Below are positions 9,581-18,121 of a DNA stretch of 64,000 nucleotides, in pieces. A model generated the notes under the pieces. The model made no database searches and was not told where the DNA came from. It was given only the letters and a program-made list of their open reading frames with translations. Where the stretch lies: assembly GCA_900170005.1 (NCBI GenBank), contig LT827128.1, forward strand, positions 372,001 through 436,000. Reading direction: 5' to 3'. Within the stretch, counting starts at the first letter, position 1. Each line of letters starts with the position of its first letter. This DNA comes from Gordonibacter massiliensis (ex Traore et al. 2017) (GTDB lineage: Bacteria > Actinomycetota > Coriobacteriia > Coriobacteriales > Eggerthellaceae). A program made the translations under genes and the position numbers.

Positions 9581-10117
9581 ATGTCGAAGAAGTGGTACGT
9601 TCTGCACACCTACTCGGGCTACGAGAACAAGGTGAAGAAGAACCTGGAGACGCGCATCGAGACCATGGGCCTCGAGAACAACGTGTTCGCCATCGAGATC
9701 CCCACCGAAATGGTGACGGAGATCAAAGAGGGCGGGCGCCGCGTCGAGAGCGAGAAGAAGGTGTTCCCGGGCTACGTGCTCGTCCGCATGGAGCTGGACG
9801 ACCGCAGCTGGGCGGCCGTGCGCAACACGCCGGGCGTCACGGGTTTCGTGGGCAGCCAGGGCAACCCGGCCCCGCTCACCCGCGAGGAGTACAACAAGAT
9901 CATGGGCATGGGCAAGCCGCGCGCCGGCGCCCCGAAGAAGACCTCCTCGTCCATCGAGGTTGGCCAGTCCGTCAAGGTGGTCTCCGGGCCGCTGGCGGAG
10001 TTCGACGGCGTGGTGTCGGAGGTGTCGCCCGACGCCGGCAAGGTGAAGGTGCTCGTGTCCATCTTCGGACGCGAGACCCCGGTGGAGCTCTCGTTCGACC
10101 AGGTCGCCAAGATTTAA
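9581..10117 (+). CDS. nusG: Transcription termination/antitermination factor NusG
   Basis: 178 residues. The NGN domain starts [18 protein letters not shown], includes [13 protein letters not shown], and ends near residue 105. A short linker ([14 protein letters not shown]) leads into the KOW domain (about 122-178: [19 protein letters not shown]). It binds RNA polymerase and couples with ribosomal S10 or Rho. Full family length and immediately follows secE, so the two are surely one transcript. Confidence 0.97.
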   Translation: MSKKWYVLHTYSGYENKVKKNLETRIETMGLENNVFAIEIPTEMVTEIKEGGRRVESEKKVFPGYVLVRMELDDRSWAAVRNTPGVTGFVGSQGNPAPLTREEYNKIMGMGKPRAGAPKKTSSSIEVGQSVKVVSGPLAEFDGVVSEVSPDAGKVKVLVSIFGRETPVELSFDQVAKI

Positions 10118-10230
10118 GAGCGAACATAAGCGGCGTCGCGTGCCCGCGTGGACCGGGGCTTCTCATTCGACACCAACCGCTGTGTTGATAGATTGATTTT
10201 GAATTTGAGTCAGCTGAAAGGATAGCTCTC

Positions 10231-10737
10231 ATGGCTGAGAAGAAGCAAACCGGCTTTATCAAGCTGCAGATTCCCGCAGGCGCCGCCAACCCGGCTCCTC
10301 CGGTCGGTCCGGCCCTTGGCGCCCAGGGCGTCAACATCATGCAGTTCTGTCAGGCGTTCAACGCCCAGACGCAGGACCAGTCCGGCACCATCATCCCCGT
10401 CGAGATCACGGTGTACGAGGACAAGTCGTTCACGTTCGTGTGCAAGACCCCGCCGGCGGCCATCCTCATCAAGGAGAAGCTGGGCATTAAGAGCGGCGCG
10501 GGCATCCCCCACATGCAGTCCGTGGGCACGCTCACGGAGGATCAGCTCCGCGAGATCGCCGAGATCAAGATGCCGGACCTCAATGCGAACACCATCGAGG
10601 CCGCCATGGAGATCATCGCCGGCACGGCCCGCAGCATGGGCGTGCGCATCGAGGGTCGCGAGATGAAGATCAAGTACGTGCCCTCCAAGAAGGTCGCAGC
10701 CATGCTGCAGGGCAAGACGCTGGACGACGAAGAGTAG
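10231..10737 (+). CDS. rplK: 50S ribosomal protein L11, with extended C-terminus
   Basis: 168 residues. N-terminal [30 protein letters not shown] and the C-terminal rRNA-binding domain with [10 protein letters not shown] are textbook L11, which binds 23S rRNA at the GTPase centre. Usual length is about 141 residues; here roughly 25 extra residues (ending [16 protein letters not shown]) follow the normal [10 protein letters not shown] end. RBS GAAAGGA precedes the ATG. A strong hairpin separates it from rplA. Confidence 0.95.
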   Translation: MAEKKQTGFIKLQIPAGAANPAPPVGPALGAQGVNIMQFCQAFNAQTQDQSGTIIPVEITVYEDKSFTFVCKTPPAAILIKEKLGIKSGAGIPHMQSVGTLTEDQLREIAEIKMPDLNANTIEAAMEIIAGTARSMGVRIEGREMKIKYVPSKKVAAMLQGKTLDDEE

Positions 10738-10766
10738 TTTGCCAGCAGGTTCGATCAAGCGTGAAC

Positions 10767-10791
10767 GCGGCCGCCCGAACCGGGCGGCCGC
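10767..10791 (+). terminator. Strong hairpin between rplK and rplA
   Basis: Eleven perfect G/C pairs (10767-10777 with 10781-10791) with a 3-nt AAC loop, 29 nt after rplK. No T-run follows, so it is more likely an attenuating or processing structure, or part of L1-type translational control, than a full terminator. Confidence 0.5.
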
Positions 10792-10856
10792 TTGAGCGAT
10801 AGAAGACAGTGGAAGGGCGCCCTGCGCGTCCGCTACGAACCACGAAAGGAAGCACC

Positions 10857-11567
10857 ATGACGAAGAAATCCAAGAACTACCGCGCCGCTATCGAGAAGAT
10901 CGGCGAAGAGGCGTACGCGCCGCTCGCGGCCATGAACCTGGTGAAGGAGGTGTCCTCCGCCAAGTTCGACGAGACGATCACGGTCGACTTCCGTCTGGGC
11001 ATCGACACCCGCCAGGCCGACCAGCAGCTCCGCGGCACCGTGAGCCTGCCGAACGGCTCGGGCAAGACGGTCCGCGTGGCCGTGTTCGCCGAGGGCGAGG
11101 CCGCCCGCGCCGCCGAAGAGGCCGGCGCCGACATCGTGGGCTCCGACGAGCTCATGCAGCAGATCCAGGCCGGCGAGTTCAACTTCGACGCCGCTGTGGC
11201 CACCCCCGACCAGATGGGCAAGGTCGGTCGTTTGGGCAAGATCCTCGGCCCCCGCGGCCTCATGCCGAACCCCAAGCTCGGCACCGTCACCAACGACGTG
11301 GCGAAGGCCATCAACGAGCTCAAGGGCGGCCGCGTGGAGTATCGCGCCGACCGCTACGGCATCGCGCACGTCATCATCGGCAAGGCCAGCTTCACGGCTG
11401 AGCAGCTCGCCGAGAACTACGGCGCCGTGTACGACGAGATCCTGCGCATGAAGCCGGCTGCGGCCAAGGGCAAGTACGTGAAGTCCGTCTGCGTGTCGTC
11501 CACCATGAGCCCCGGCATCTCGGTCGATTCCTCCGTGAACCGCAACTACACGGAGTCCGGCGAGTAG
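10857..11567 (+). CDS. rplA: 50S ribosomal protein L1
   Basis: 236 residues, full length. The L1 signature region [18 protein letters not shown] is present along with [20 protein letters not shown]. It binds 23S rRNA at the E-site stalk and often represses its own operon. Start ATG has AAAGGAAG upstream; the longer frame begins inside the rplK-rplA spacer. A clear terminator ends the operon. Confidence 0.97.
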   Translation: MTKKSKNYRAAIEKIGEEAYAPLAAMNLVKEVSSAKFDETITVDFRLGIDTRQADQQLRGTVSLPNGSGKTVRVAVFAEGEAARAAEEAGADIVGSDELMQQIQAGEFNFDAAVATPDQMGKVGRLGKILGPRGLMPNPKLGTVTNDVAKAINELKGGRVEYRADRYGIAHVIIGKASFTAEQLAENYGAVYDEILRMKPAAAKGKYVKSVCVSSTMSPGISVDSSVNRNYTESGE

Positions 11568-11595
11568 AACGCGCGTTCGACGCTGACTGTTTGAA

Positions 11596-11624
11596 GAAGG
11601 GAGCCTGCGGGCTCCTTTCTTTTT
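11596..11624 (+). terminator. Rho-independent terminator of the secE-rplA cluster
   Basis: Ten-pair stem (11596-11605 with 11610-11619, one G-T) and a TGCG loop, followed by TTTTT. Lies 28 nt after the rplA stop. Confidence 0.88.
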
Positions 11625-11642
11625 GCCTCATTGGCGAACAGA

Positions 11643-11658
11643 TGTTTTACGTGAAACA
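11643..11658. other. parS: parS-like site, one mismatch
   Basis: TGTTTTACGTGAAACA differs at one position from the ParB-binding consensus TGTTTCACGTGAAACA found perfectly at 58296. It sits in non-coding DNA after the rplA terminator. A weak ParB site is plausible but unproven. Confidence 0.4.
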
Positions 11659-11825
11659 TCTGAGCTGGCATGCGGCCTCAAGGTTTTCAGAGCCGGTAGG
11701 CGGCTCCAAGGCAGCTTCAGCGGTCGCTTCGGCATTCCGATTTTGACATCCCGCGGAGTTTTCGCATTTCGCAGAGCGCTGTTTTATTCGATAGCGAATA
11801 AGGCGTTCGATTTTGCGATTTCAAT

Positions 11826-11846
11826 GTGATATCATATTTGTATCAC
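11826..11846. promoter_or_regulatory. Candidate operator before the SPFH/RHH pair
   Basis: GTGATA (11826-11831) and TATCAC (11841-11846) form an inverted repeat; TATCA also recurs as a direct repeat 11 nt apart. AT-rich in an otherwise GC-rich context, 68 nt before the SPFH start. It is a natural target for the RHH protein encoded by the second gene (inference). Confidence 0.4.
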
Positions 11847-11913
11847 CTTGCAATGATGTGCGGGGTGCGAGCGGGCGCATGGGGTGCTTCGCTCGGGAGA
11901 GAAAGGAACCGTC

Positions 11914-12924
11914 ATGTCCGCAGAGAAGACCGCCCGCGCGGCCGGAGGCGCGTCCGCAGAGAAGACCGCCCATGCGAAAAGCGGATGGCCCATGCTGTTG
12001 CTCGTGATCGTTCTGACGGCCGCTTGCGTCGCCGGCATCGTGGCGGGCGCCATGATGCTGCCGCCCGAGGACGTGCCCATCACCACGGGGGCTCAGACGT
12101 TCGGCTTGGTGCTGATGGTGGTGAGCATCGTCGCGGTGTGCGTCGGCCCGCTGCTGCTGTTCATGGGCTTCTTCACCATCCAGCCGAACCAGGCGCGCGT
12201 GCTCATCCTGTTCGGCGACTACAAGGGCACCGTGCGCGACGAGGGCTTCCACTGGGCGAACCCGTTCCTTTCGCGTTCGGCGGGCACGACCATCGACGCG
12301 CGCACGGGCAAGACGACGCCGAAGTCCACGAAGGTGTCGCTGCGCGCCCGCACGTACAACGGCGAGCACCTGAAGGTGAACGACAAGTGCGGCAACCCCA
12401 TCGAGATCGCCGACGTCATCGTGTGGCGCGTCGAGAACACGGCCAAGGCGCTGTTCGACGTGGACGACTACAACTCCTACGTGCACACGCAGAGCGAGAC
12501 GGCGCTGCGCCACGTGGCCACCACGTACGCCTACGATCAGATGCCCGGCGAGCCCGAAGGCGAGATCACGCTGCGCAGCAACATCGAGGAGGTTTCGGCG
12601 GCGCTCAAGGAGGAGCTTGCCGTGCGCTTGGAGAAGGCCGGCGTGGTCATCGACGACGCGCGCCTCACGCACCTGGCCTACGCGCCCGAGATCGCCCAGG
12701 CCATGCTCCGCCGCCAGCAGGCCGACGCCGTGATAGCCGCGCGCGAGAAGATCGTGCAGGGAGCGGTCGGTATGGTGGAGATGGCGCTGGCCGAGCTGTC
12801 GGCGAAGAACGTGGTTGATTTGGACGACGAGCGCAAGGCCGCCATGGTGTCGAACCTCATGGTGGTGCTCTGCGGCGAATCCGACGCCCAGCCCGTGCTG
12901 AACACGGGAACGCTGTACCAGTAA
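11914..12924 (+). CDS. SPFH/Band 7 (slipin/prohibitin-like) membrane protein
   Basis: 336 residues. Two N-terminal membrane helices (about 24-46 and 60-84) are followed by an SPFH domain beginning [22 protein letters not shown] and containing HWANPFLS, then a coiled-coil tail ([16 protein letters not shown]). SPFH proteins oligomerise at membranes and organise microdomains; a specific role is unknown. Start ATG has GAAAGGA upstream. A ribbon-helix-helix gene follows after 49 nt, a pairing seen in many Actinobacteria. Confidence 0.88.
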   Translation: MSAEKTARAAGGASAEKTAHAKSGWPMLLLVIVLTAACVAGIVAGAMMLPPEDVPITTGAQTFGLVLMVVSIVAVCVGPLLLFMGFFTIQPNQARVLILFGDYKGTVRDEGFHWANPFLSRSAGTTIDARTGKTTPKSTKVSLRARTYNGEHLKVNDKCGNPIEIADVIVWRVENTAKALFDVDDYNSYVHTQSETALRHVATTYAYDQMPGEPEGEITLRSNIEEVSAALKEELAVRLEKAGVVIDDARLTHLAYAPEIAQAMLRRQQADAVIAAREKIVQGAVGMVEMALAELSAKNVVDLDDERKAAMVSNLMVVLCGESDAQPVLNTGTLYQ

Positions 12925-12973
12925 GGAAGGAAGGCGCCCCGACGGCTTCGTCGAGGTGCCTGCGGTGCGATCT

Positions 12974-13168
12974 ATGGCGAAACGCAAACAATACCCGCTC
13001 CGCGTCGATCCGGCCCTCTGGGAGGCCGTGGAGCGCTGGGCCGCCGACGACCTGCGCAGCGTGAACGCGCAGGTGGAGTTCATCCTGCGTCGCGCTCTCA
13101 AGGACGCGGGAAGGCTGAAGAAGCCCGACGACGGGGAAGCGGACGCGGACGACGGCGAAGGCGCGTAG
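12974..13168 (+). CDS. Ribbon-helix-helix (Arc-like) small protein
   Basis: 64 residues. [19 protein letters not shown] and [15 protein letters not shown] form a strand-helix-helix of the Arc/MetJ type, with an acidic tail. The strand residues KQYPLRV would enter the DNA major groove of a dimer. Conserved partner of SPFH genes and likely their autoregulator (inference). The spacer upstream has AAGGAAGG farther away; the start codon was chosen by family resemblance. Confidence 0.8.
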   Translation: MAKRKQYPLRVDPALWEAVERWAADDLRSVNAQVEFILRRALKDAGRLKKPDDGEADADDGEGA

Positions 13169-13197
13169 GGGGCGTCCAGCAGGCCGCCCCATGAAAA

Positions 13198-13226
13198 GCA
13201 GGGCCCGGCGCATCGCCGGGCCCTGC
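13198..13226. terminator. Bidirectional terminator between RHH and ferritin-like genes
   Basis: Perfect 13-bp stem (13198-13210 with 13214-13226) with a 3-nt loop, placed between convergent genes. On the minus strand it is followed by TTTT. Confidence 0.85.
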
Positions 13227-13232
13227 TCGTTG

Positions 13233-14540
13233 CTATGCCAGCACGGCTTCGCGCTCTTCCTTCTGAACGCCCTCGCGGCCGAGGTCGTGGCCGGCGCCCT
13301 GCACGCGGCCGAGATCCGTGTTGTCCTTCTTGCGGCTGCGCAGCTCGCGCAAGGGGCTTTCCGCGTCCTCGAGACGGTAGTCCTCGCCGTCCTTCTTCTG
13401 CAGCTCGCGGATGACGCGGTGGCTGGGAACGTCCTGGATGCGGCCGTTCACCTTGCTGTTCCAGTCGAAGAAGCGGAAGTCGCTCGGCAGGTCGTCCAGC
13501 TCGACGAACTCCTCGTCCTTCGCCGTGAGCGTGGCCTGCTCGGCTAGCACCTCGCGCACGTAGTCCTTCGTGGGATGGAAGTCCAGAAGCTCGGGGAACT
13601 CGCCGTTGGGGATGAGCGATTGCCATTCCTCGTTCTCGTGCTTGTACAGCAGGTCGGCGGCCTTGTGCAGGTGGGCGACCTCCTGCTCGAAGTGGTGCTC
13701 CCAGATCTTCTTCACGTAGGGGTCGACTTCGGTCTCGGCGAACGAGTAGTACAGGTAGCACTCCATGTACTCGCGCAGCAGCAGGTTCTGCAGCCACGTG
13801 GCCGAGGGGTCCAGCAGCGCGCCGTAGTGCGTCACGTGCTCCTCCTCCACCATGCCGATCTCAAGGTAGAGGTCGCGGGCCACGCCCTCGGGCTGGGTGT
13901 TGCCCAGGTTCATGTAGAAGTTCATGGTCTGCTGCTCGCCGGCGGTCAGGATGAGCGCGCCGAGCGTCGTGCGGATGTCGGCCGTCTTGGCGTTGCGCGG
14001 GGCGCGCACGGAGTCGAACGGATGGCGATGGTGCGCGACGGTCGGACGGCCCGGCGTGATCTCGATGGTGTCCTGCACCAGCTTGTGCGCGGGCAGATCC
14101 TCGTCCATCTTGAGCAGATCGGCGTAGCGGTACAGGTGGTCGAAGTCCTCCAGCAGCGCGAAGTCCATGCACTGCTTCGCGTACATGTCGGGCTCGTGCA
14201 TGGCGAGCCACGCCGTCAGGTCCACAGCCAGCTGCTCGTAGCCGATGGTGGTTTCGAGCGGCGTCTCGTCGGAGGGGGAGAGCCAGTTCACGTGCTTCTG
14301 CTGGCCCGCCTCGATACGGCGCATGAGCGCCAGGTCGCGGCGCAGGTCGTTGTCCTCGCAGTTGCGATGGAAGTTGTGGCCGAACATGACGGCCTCCACC
14401 TCGATGCCGTTCATGAGGATGATGCGGGCCTTCGTGTACGGGTCGGTCTCGAGCTTCTTGTAGGGCTTGGGGGACAGATCCTTCCAGTCGAGCATCATGT
14501 CTTCCAGCGATTTCTCGGGCTTCAGATCGAACGGGTTCAT
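13233..14540 (-). CDS. Ferritin-like-fold protein of unknown function
   Basis: 435 residues, soluble. Helical segments carry acidic and His residues in diiron-like spacing: MRRIEAGQQKHVNW (about 70-85), MVEEEHVTHYG (about 227-237), and HHFEQEVAHLHKA (about 280-292). This suggests a ferritin/rubrerythrin-like four-helix metal site, but whole-chain similarity to a named enzyme was not recognised. The C-terminal 60 residues are charged and probably disordered. ATG at 14540 has AGGAGG at 8 nt. Divergent from map; terminator follows. Confidence 0.65.
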   Translation of the reverse strand: MNPFDLKPEKSLEDMMLDWKDLSPKPYKKLETDPYTKARIILMNGIEVEAVMFGHNFHRNCEDNDLRRDLALMRRIEAGQQKHVNWLSPSDETPLETTIGYEQLAVDLTAWLAMHEPDMYAKQCMDFALLEDFDHLYRYADLLKMDEDLPAHKLVQDTIEITPGRPTVAHHRHPFDSVRAPRNAKTADIRTTLGALILTAGEQQTMNFYMNLGNTQPEGVARDLYLEIGMVEEEHVTHYGALLDPSATWLQNLLLREYMECYLYYSFAETEVDPYVKKIWEHHFEQEVAHLHKAADLLYKHENEEWQSLIPNGEFPELLDFHPTKDYVREVLAEQATLTAKDEEFVELDDLPSDFRFFDWNSKVNGRIQDVPSHRVIRELQKKDGEDYRLEDAESPLRELRSRKKDNTDLGRVQGAGHDLGREGVQKEEREAVLA

Positions 14541-14760
14541 GCAGTGCCTCCTGTTCTTGCGGTTCACCTTGATAGCGGCGCTTGGAAAAGCGCGCTGTGC
14601 CCCGCCATGCTAGCAGGCGTCGAAACGCCGTCCGCCGCGCGCGGAGGGCGCGTTGCTGGGGCGTGGCGCACCCGTAACGCCCGCGAGAGGGCCGTGCGCG
14701 GGCGGGGGGAGTGTTATACTGGGCGGCGACATTACCCGCAAAAGAGATAGGCAACACGGC

Positions 14761-15534
14761 ATGATCATCAAGAAGTCACCGGCTGAGATCGAGGCCATGA
14801 AGGAAGCCGGCCGCGTTTCGGCCAAGGTGCTGCGCGAGGTGGGCGCGCGCGTGCGTCCAGGCGTGTCCACGTTGGAGCTGGACCAGTTCGCCGAGCAGCT
14901 CATCCGTTTGGAAGGCGGCATTCCGGCGTTCAAAGGTTACGGCGGGTTCCCCGGCTCCATCTGCGCGTCGGTGAACGAGCAGATCGTCCACGGCATTCCG
15001 TCGGCGGCCGTGGTGCTGCAGGAGGGCGACATCATCTCCATCGACACGGGTGCCATCGTGGACGGCTGGGTGGGCGACAACGCCTGGACGTACGCGGTGG
15101 GCCGCATCTCGCCCGAGAAGCAGCGGTTGCTGGACGTGACCGAGAAGTGCATGTGGGCGGGTCTCGACGCCGCGCGCCCCGGCAACCATCTGGGCGACAT
15201 CGGGCATGCGGTGCAGTCCATCGCCGAGGCCGAGGGCTTCGGCGTGGTGCGCGAGTACGTGGGGCACGGCATCGGCCGCGACATGCACGAGGATCCGAAC
15301 GTGCCGAACTTCGGCCACCGCCACGCCGGCGTGAAGCTTGAAGCGGGCATGGTGCTGGCCATAGAGCCCATGATCAACCTGGGAACGTACAAGACCCGTC
15401 AGATGCCGGACGGATGGCTCGTGTGCACGCGCGACGGGCAGCCGTCGGCCCACTTCGAGAAGACGGTCGCCATCACCGAGGACGGCCCCCTTATCCTCAC
15501 CACCGAAGAGGGCTACCGCCGCCCGGTGTCTTGA
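14761..15534 (+). CDS. map: Type I methionine aminopeptidase
   Basis: 257 residues. The metal-binding set of the family is complete by alignment to the E. coli enzyme: Asp95, Asp106, His169 (GHGIG), Glu202 (IEPM) and Glu233 (FEKT). It removes the initiator Met from nascent proteins. Start ATG follows a purine-rich AAGAGATAGG. The longer frame upstream crosses a TATACT promoter-like element around 14713. Here map lies apart from the ribosomal-protein operon that often hosts it. Confidence 0.96.
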   Translation: MIIKKSPAEIEAMKEAGRVSAKVLREVGARVRPGVSTLELDQFAEQLIRLEGGIPAFKGYGGFPGSICASVNEQIVHGIPSAAVVLQEGDIISIDTGAIVDGWVGDNAWTYAVGRISPEKQRLLDVTEKCMWAGLDAARPGNHLGDIGHAVQSIAEAEGFGVVREYVGHGIGRDMHEDPNVPNFGHRHAGVKLEAGMVLAIEPMINLGTYKTRQMPDGWLVCTRDGQPSAHFEKTVAITEDGPLILTTEEGYRRPVS

Positions 15535-15627
15535 GGGCGTGCTAAACGGGGCAGGCGCCTTTCAGGGCGTAACCGGGGTAGGTGCCTTCCGGGGTGTTTT
15601 GCGGCGGCTGATCGATAGGGGAGTCGT
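15535..15627. repeat. Imperfect tandem repeat downstream of map
   Basis: Two diverged copies of an about 27-nt unit (starting AAACGGGGCAGGCGCCTT at 15543 and AACCGGGGTAGGTGCCTT at 15570) fill the map-hydrolase gap. No function is evident. Confidence 0.45.
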
Positions 15628-16650
15628 ATGAAATCGAATCGCGCGGCGCTCGTTGCCGGGGCGGTGCTCGCCGCAGCGCTGCTCGCGGCCTTGGTCGCGA
15701 TTGCGACGTCGTCCGACGAGCTGGTGAGCGCGCTCGGCCTGATCGCATGGTGGACGGTGGCCGTGGCGGTTACTCTGGGCTTCGCGGCGTTCCTCGCGCT
15801 GCGTAGGCGGGGCGGCGCGCTCAAGGTTGCAGCGACGATCGTCGCTGCGGCGATGGGGGCGGCCGTGGCGTTCTCGGCGTCCGTGTACGTGGTCGCGCCG
15901 TCGCTTTTGTTCTACCCGCACTTCGACGAGGAATCGTTCGCCCAACTGCAGGCGCAGCCTCAGGCGGAAGAGCTGTCGCTCGACACGGGGGCGGGGCGCC
16001 TGTCGGGCTGGCTGCTCCACAACGCGCCGGATGGCGCGCCGCTGGTCGTGTACTTCTACGGCAACGGGCAGAACGCGGCGCCGCTGTTAACCGGGTTCCA
16101 GAGCAACGATCGCCTGGGCGCGTTCGAGGGATACAACATCGCCGTGCTCGACTACCCGGGCTACGGCAAGACCGAGGGCGAGCCGTCCGAGGCGTCGCTC
16201 AAGGCGTTCGGCTTGGCCGTGTACGATGCGCTCGCCGAGCGCGACGACGTGGATCCTGCGCGCATGGCGGTGTTCGGCTACAGCATCGGCACGGGCGTGG
16301 CCACCTACGTAGCCAGCCAGCGCGACGTGGATTCCCTGGTGCTCATGGCACCGTACGCAAGCGGCTACGACCTGTACAACAGCATGCTCGACGTGTTCCA
16401 TGGTCCGCTCGGCGCGCTCGTGGCGTTCCGCATGGAGTCGGCGGAGTTCGCGCGCGACGTGGAGGCTCCGTCGCTCGTGCTGACGTCGGCCGACGACGAG
16501 ATGGTGCCCAGCGCGAGCTCGGAGCGTCTGGCGGCGGAGCTGCCGAGGTGCACGCTGGCGACGTATGAGGGCTTCGGCCACAACGAGTACTGGGCCTCGC
16601 CCGAGGTGCGAGCCGCGATCACGGACTTCTTGGCGAGGGAGCGAGGCTAG
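15628..16650 (+). CDS. Membrane-anchored alpha/beta hydrolase
   Basis: 340 residues. Three N-terminal membrane helices (about 5-27, 36-57 and 68-90) precede an alpha/beta hydrolase domain. The nucleophile elbow GYSIG puts Ser219 as catalytic, with Asp289/290 in SADDEMVP and His318 in FGHNEYW completing the triad. FYGNGQN (about 143-149) looks like the oxyanion-hole loop. The catalytic domain probably faces outward, as in BEM46/YfhR-like proteins. Substrate unknown. Its TAG stop overlaps the TAG of the next gene on the other strand within CTAG. Confidence 0.8.
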   Translation: MKSNRAALVAGAVLAAALLAALVAIATSSDELVSALGLIAWWTVAVAVTLGFAAFLALRRRGGALKVAATIVAAAMGAAVAFSASVYVVAPSLLFYPHFDEESFAQLQAQPQAEELSLDTGAGRLSGWLLHNAPDGAPLVVYFYGNGQNAAPLLTGFQSNDRLGAFEGYNIAVLDYPGYGKTEGEPSEASLKAFGLAVYDALAERDDVDPARMAVFGYSIGTGVATYVASQRDVDSLVLMAPYASGYDLYNSMLDVFHGPLGALVAFRMESAEFARDVEAPSLVLTSADDEMVPSASSERLAAELPRCTLATYEGFGHNEYWASPEVRAAITDFLARERG

Positions 16651-17009
16651 CCGGAAAACGCGTTGAAGCCCGTCACTGCCGCCCATATCAGGTAGGCGAG
16701 CAAGATGACGTCGACAAGGGCCATGCAACCGACGAGCGCGATGCGTGCGCCACGCACTCCGGTGCCGTGGATCATACCGAGGCGTTGGAGCGTTTCGGCT
16801 TTCGCGTACATGAACGAGAACAGCACGCAAGTGGCGGTCACGATTCCCCCTGTGATGAAGGACTCGTATTTCGCGCCCCATCGATCTACCCCCGAAAAGC
16901 CCGCATGCGTTGGAACGACGTCCGGCAGGAACAGGAGAACCGCCACGGCGGTGGCTGCGAGCGGCAACATGCAGAGGATGACGAGCACGGGGATCATGCG
17001 TCGGTTCAC
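16647..17009 (-). CDS. Small DUF1648-like membrane protein
   Basis: 120 residues if the GTG at 17009 is used; GGAGG lies 5 nt before it, better than the ATG at 16997. Three hydrophobic segments (about 5-27, 47-70 and 88-113). The first loop contains LPDVVPTHAGFSGVDRWGAK, which matches the DUF1648 pattern (LP.-.P.H-.-G..-G). Function unknown; such domains occur in SdpI-type immunity proteins. An 11-G homopolymer lies 65 nt upstream. Confidence 0.65.
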   Translation of the reverse strand: MNRRMIPVLVILCMLPLAATAVAVLLFLPDVVPTHAGFSGVDRWGAKYESFITGGIVTATCVLFSFMYAKAETLQRLGMIHGTGVRGARIALVGCMALVDVILLAYLIWAAVTGFNAFSG

Positions 17010-17073
17010 GGGGCCTCCTTCGGCGACGGCGCGATGCGTAACGGGGACCATCGTAGCAGATGCGAACCGTAGC

Positions 17074-17084
17074 GGGGGGGGGGG
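17074..17084. repeat. Homopolymer of 11 G
   Basis: Eleven consecutive G residues (C on the minus strand) in the spacer between the HTH gene and the DUF1648-like gene, both read on the minus strand. Such tracts are prone to slipped-strand length change. Confidence 0.9.
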
Positions 17085-17162
17085 CTCTCCGCGAACGCAT
17101 CTTGTCTGACGATCAACGGGCAAGATGCCGCCGAAACGCTCGCGGAGGCCACGTGTTTTCGG

Positions 17163-17384
17163 TCAGTCGCTGTCCTCTTCGTCGTCGACGTATTCGAACA
17201 GATCGCCGGGTTGGCAATCGAGCGCTCGGCAGATGGCGTTCATGGTGGCGAAGCGGATGCCCTTCATCTTGCCGGTCTTGAGGTTGGACAGGTTCACGTT
17301 CGTCATGTCCACGACCTCGGCGAGCGCGTTGAGCGACATTTTGCGGTCGGCGAGCATGCGGTCGAGCCTGATGACGATGGCCAT
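17163..17384 (-). CDS. XRE-family small HTH regulator (YozG-like)
   Basis: 73 residues: a Cro/CI-type HTH (MSLNALAEVVDMTNVNLSNLKTG) followed by an acidic tail ending DDEEDSD. Length and the segment ICRALDCQPGDLFEYV are typical of the YozG/YdbL-type regulators. It starts 9 nt after the DUF2975 gene, its usual neighbour, so the pair is one operon and the HTH protein probably autoregulates it. Confidence 0.88.
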   Translation of the reverse strand: MAIVIRLDRMLADRKMSLNALAEVVDMTNVNLSNLKTGKMKGIRFATMNAICRALDCQPGDLFEYVDDEEDSD

Positions 17385-17393
17385 GGGCGATCC

Positions 17394-17918
17394 CTATGCG
17401 ATCGAGTCGACGTCTTGCTGCAGCTCGCAGCCGTAATAGAAGAACTCCGAGATAGCTGCGATGAAGAATCCGAAGAACACGGGAACGAACAGGGGGATGC
17501 CGAGGAAGTTGATGTCGATGGAGAAGCTGCCATGATCTGCGAAAGACCCGGCGATCATAGCGGCGATCGCGGCTGCGCACCACGGTGCCACGCTTTCGAG
17601 CATGGTCAAGACCGCAATGGCGCGCAGGCGCCAGACGGTCTTCATGGTGAACGGTTTGCCATCCTTGTAGATATCCCACATGATGAGCGCGAGAATAATC
17701 GCGATGGCGAGCATGAGGCCCGTTGCTACGACGCTGCCGATAGCGTCGTAAAACGACAGGGGCGCGCTGTCCGGATCGGCAAGGGAGCGAACGAGGCCGC
17801 CGATGGCGAGCGCAAGCGCGAACGCGGTTATGCCTACGGAGATGAGCGTGAAGCTCCGATCGCCTTCGCTGCGCATCCGGAGCCTGAGCGGCAGAGCCTG
17901 ATTCTTGCTGAATCCCAT
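17394..17918 (-). CDS. DUF2975 membrane protein
   Basis: 174 residues with four membrane helices (about 20-42, 55-78, 97-120 and 136-160). Order and neighbour match the DUF2975 family, four-TM proteins paired with small XRE regulators. Function unknown. ATG at 17918 is preceded by GAGAGGTGG; the longer reading frame crosses the promoter at 17980-18008. Confidence 0.8.
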   Translation of the reverse strand: MGFSKNQALPLRLRMRSEGDRSFTLISVGITAFALALAIGGLVRSLADPDSAPLSFYDAIGSVVATGLMLAIAIILALIMWDIYKDGKPFTMKTVWRLRAIAVLTMLESVAPWCAAAIAAMIAGSFADHGSFSIDINFLGIPLFVPVFFGFFIAAISEFFYYGCELQQDVDSIA

Positions 17919-17979
17919 GATCGAACCACCTCTCGGAGCTAAAGGGAGAACGGTTGCCATCGACGTGCCGATATCTGAG

Positions 17980-18037
17980 ATTCTATGATGTGGGATTAAG
18001 TAAGTCAATAAATAATTAAAGTTATGCTTTAATTATT
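17980..18037 (-). promoter_or_regulatory. Promoter of the DUF2975-HTH operon with upstream 11-bp inverted repeat
   Basis: On the minus strand TTGACT (18008-18003), 17 nt, TAGAAT (17985-17980). Immediately upstream is an inverted repeat with arms AATAATTAAAG / CTTTAATTATT (18011-18021 and 18027-18037). It could be a regulator site or a terminator-like end of the ATP-grasp gene; AT-richness and contact with the -35 box favour an operator. Confidence 0.6.
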
Positions 18038-18121
18038 AGCCAAATAGCCTCACGAGGAGTCGATCATCGAATCTCGTAGAGCTTACGGCGACGAACCGTC
18101 GGGCCATTCCGACGCTTTTCG

